From Planctomycetaceae bacterium (GTDB lineage: Bacteria > Planctomycetota > Planctomycetia > Pirellulales > UBA1268): 5,883 nucleotides of DNA. Positions 5,148-5,883 of this stretch are shown piece after piece. The number at the start of each line of letters is the position of its first letter. Within the stretch, counting starts at the first letter, position 1. A program made the translations under genes and the position numbers. The stretch spans positions 1-5,883 of the forward strand of contig CANETO010000146.1 in assembly GCA_947440895.1 (NCBI GenBank), given 5' to 3'. The notes below the pieces were generated by a model that worked only from the letters and a program-made list of their open reading frames with translations, made no database searches and was not told the DNA's origin.

Positions 5148-5181
5148 TAACGTTCGACGTTCTCCGTGTCAGGCGGTCGCC

Positions 5182-5562
5182 ATGGCAGCGAGTGATCCGA
5201 GGCAGGCGTTGGGCCAGCGTGGCGAGGCGGAGGCGGAGAAATTCCTGAGGGCCTTGGGCTACCGGATCGTCGGTCGGCGGGAGCGGGTGCTCCGCGGAGA
5301 CATCGATCTGGTGGCCCTCGATGGCCGTACGGTCGTGTTCGTCGAGGTGCGGTCGCGGAGCGACACGGCCCACGGGCATCCGGCCGAAACGGTTGGTCTG
5401 CAGAAGCAGCGGCGAGTCGCCGAACTGGCCAACGCCTACATTCGCCGGCACAGGCTCGAGGACTGCCAGGTGCGAATCGACGTGGTGACCGTGATGTTCG
5501 GGCCGGAGGGCTCCCGGCCGGTCGTCGAGCATTTTCAAAACGCCTTCGACAGCCCGTGGTGA
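5182..5562 (+). CDS. YraN/UPF0102 family protein, predicted endonuclease-like fold
   Basis: The 126-residue product matches the YraN/UPF0102 family in length and motifs. It opens with LGQRGEAEAEKFLRALGYRI (10-29), then RGDIDLVALDGRTVVFVEVRSRS (38-60) and QKQRRVAELANAYIR (74-88), and ends with RIDVVTV (98-104). Family members have a restriction-endonuclease-like (PD-(D/E)XK) fold. The candidate active-site residues are Asp40/Asp42 and Glu55, with Arg57 in the position often held by Lys. The biological role of the family is unsettled. The ATG at 5182 gives the normal N-terminus; the frame extends upstream into rplS without homology, and the Shine-Dalgarno is weak. The gene follows rplS by 34 bases and is probably co-transcribed. 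In many bacteria rnhB lies between rplS and yraN; it is absent here. Confidence 0.9.
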   Translation: MAASDPRQALGQRGEAEAEKFLRALGYRIVGRRERVLRGDIDLVALDGRTVVFVEVRSRSDTAHGHPAETVGLQKQRRVAELANAYIRRHRLEDCQVRIDVVTVMFGPEGSRPVVEHFQNAFDSPW

Positions 5563-5645
5563 TGGCCCCGACAAAGCCGCGGGCATCGTTCGGCCACGCA
5601 GCGCCGCTGGGCGGCAAAAGTCTCGTCGCGTGGGCAGGATAGCCC

Positions 5646-5662
5646 AAAGCTCCTCGAGCTTT
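5646..5662. terminator. Hairpin between convergent genes, possible bidirectional terminator
   Basis: AAAGCTC (5646-5652), loop CTC, then GAGCTTT (5656-5662): a perfect 7-bp stem. It lies 84 bases after the yraN-family stop and 64 bases beyond the stop of the convergent minus-strand gene. A/T pairs at the stem base give a short T-run on each strand. The length is modest, so this is tentative. The rest of the gap (5563-5725) shows nothing I can assign, apart from a 7-codon ATG frame ending in AAGGAGGGGTGA at about 5689-5710 with no gene behind it. Confidence 0.4.
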
Positions 5663-5725
5663 CGCCGACCCACCGGCTTCCCGATCATGCTCACACTCAA
5701 GGAGGGGTGAACTCGCGGACAGGAT

Positions 5726-5883
5726 CTACGACAAATACCGCCGGCGGTTGACGGCGGCCTGCCAGCGGCCGGTCTTCGTGATGTCGAGGATCTGGGCCTG
5801 GGTGAAGTGTTCGCCGTGTTCGAGGATCGCCCGGCGGATCACTTCCTTCACATCTGCTCCGGTCGCCCCTTCCAGTGACTGCG
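5726..5883 (-). CDS. C-terminal end of a probable AAA-type ATPase, 5'-truncated by window edge
   Basis: Reading leftward from the window edge, a frame of 51 codons ends at TAG (5726-5728), and the start lies beyond the right edge. The visible end begins QSLEGATGADVKEVIRRAI. The pattern G-A-T-G-A-D-hydrophobic-K/E-hydrophobic-RRA is typical of the lid (sensor-2) helix of AAA ATPases, where the Gly-Ala-Asp contacts the nucleotide site. It continues HGEHFTQAQILDITKTGRW and ends in a basic stretch (NRRRYLS). The P-loop and Walker B are outside the window, so the ATPase call rests on the lid motif alone. The gene converges on the yraN end of the operon. Confidence 0.6.
   Translation of the reverse strand, partial: QSLEGATGADVKEVIRRAILEHGEHFTQAQILDITKTGRWQAAVNRRRYLS

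Noticed and set aside
5149..5161. AACGT-TCG-ACGTT inverted repeat after rplS as a terminator
   Set aside because: There are only five base pairs, no T-tract, and the next gene starts 20 bases later. Too weak to call.

Overview
This window looks like chromosomal DNA from a GC-rich bacterium, most likely a planctomycete. That assignment is an inference from four things: the base composition, the gene order ffh / rpsP-trmD-rplS / yraN with no rimM, a very small Cys-rich lipoprotein-like gene, and the style of the ribosomal protein tails. No 16S rRNA or other decisive marker is present.

Layout, left to right. (1) Positions 1-827, minus strand: the N-terminal 275 residues of an exported alpha/beta hydrolase that runs off the left edge. 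(2) 828-1141: divergent intergenic region with two inverted repeats. (3) 1142-1456, plus strand: a 104-residue Cys-rich putative lipoprotein, followed by a strong GC-rich hairpin. (4) 1457-1744: intergenic DNA with one copy of a hairpin-forming dispersed repeat and a recognisable promoter for the next gene. (5) 1745-3211: ffh, the signal recognition particle GTPase. (6) 3212-3498: a second copy of the repeat, a third copy in inverted orientation, and the rpsP promoter. (7) 3499-5562: a compact plus-strand operon of rpsP (S16), trmD (tRNA m1G37 methyltransferase), rplS (L19) and a YraN/UPF0102 protein, with gaps of 10 to 34 bases. (8) 5726-5883, minus strand: the last 51 residues of a convergent gene, probably an AAA-type ATPase, entering from the right edge.

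Most genes here serve translation and protein export: Ffh targets nascent membrane and secreted proteins, S16 and L19 are ribosomal proteins, and TrmD methylates G37 of tRNAs to hold reading frame. This is mostly a conserved housekeeping region, and I do not see a new defence or biosynthetic system.

The most interesting signal is non-coding. A repeat family is present in three copies around ffh. Its 8-bp stem is capped each time by the same GGAA tetraloop. Two stem positions differ between copies by compensating changes on both sides, and a third copy keeps pairing through G-T (G-U) wobbles. Other points worth a look are an acidic tail on S16, a repeat-derived tail on TrmD, the absence of rimM and of rnhB from the operon, and a perfect palindrome inside the spacer of the putative rpsP promoter.
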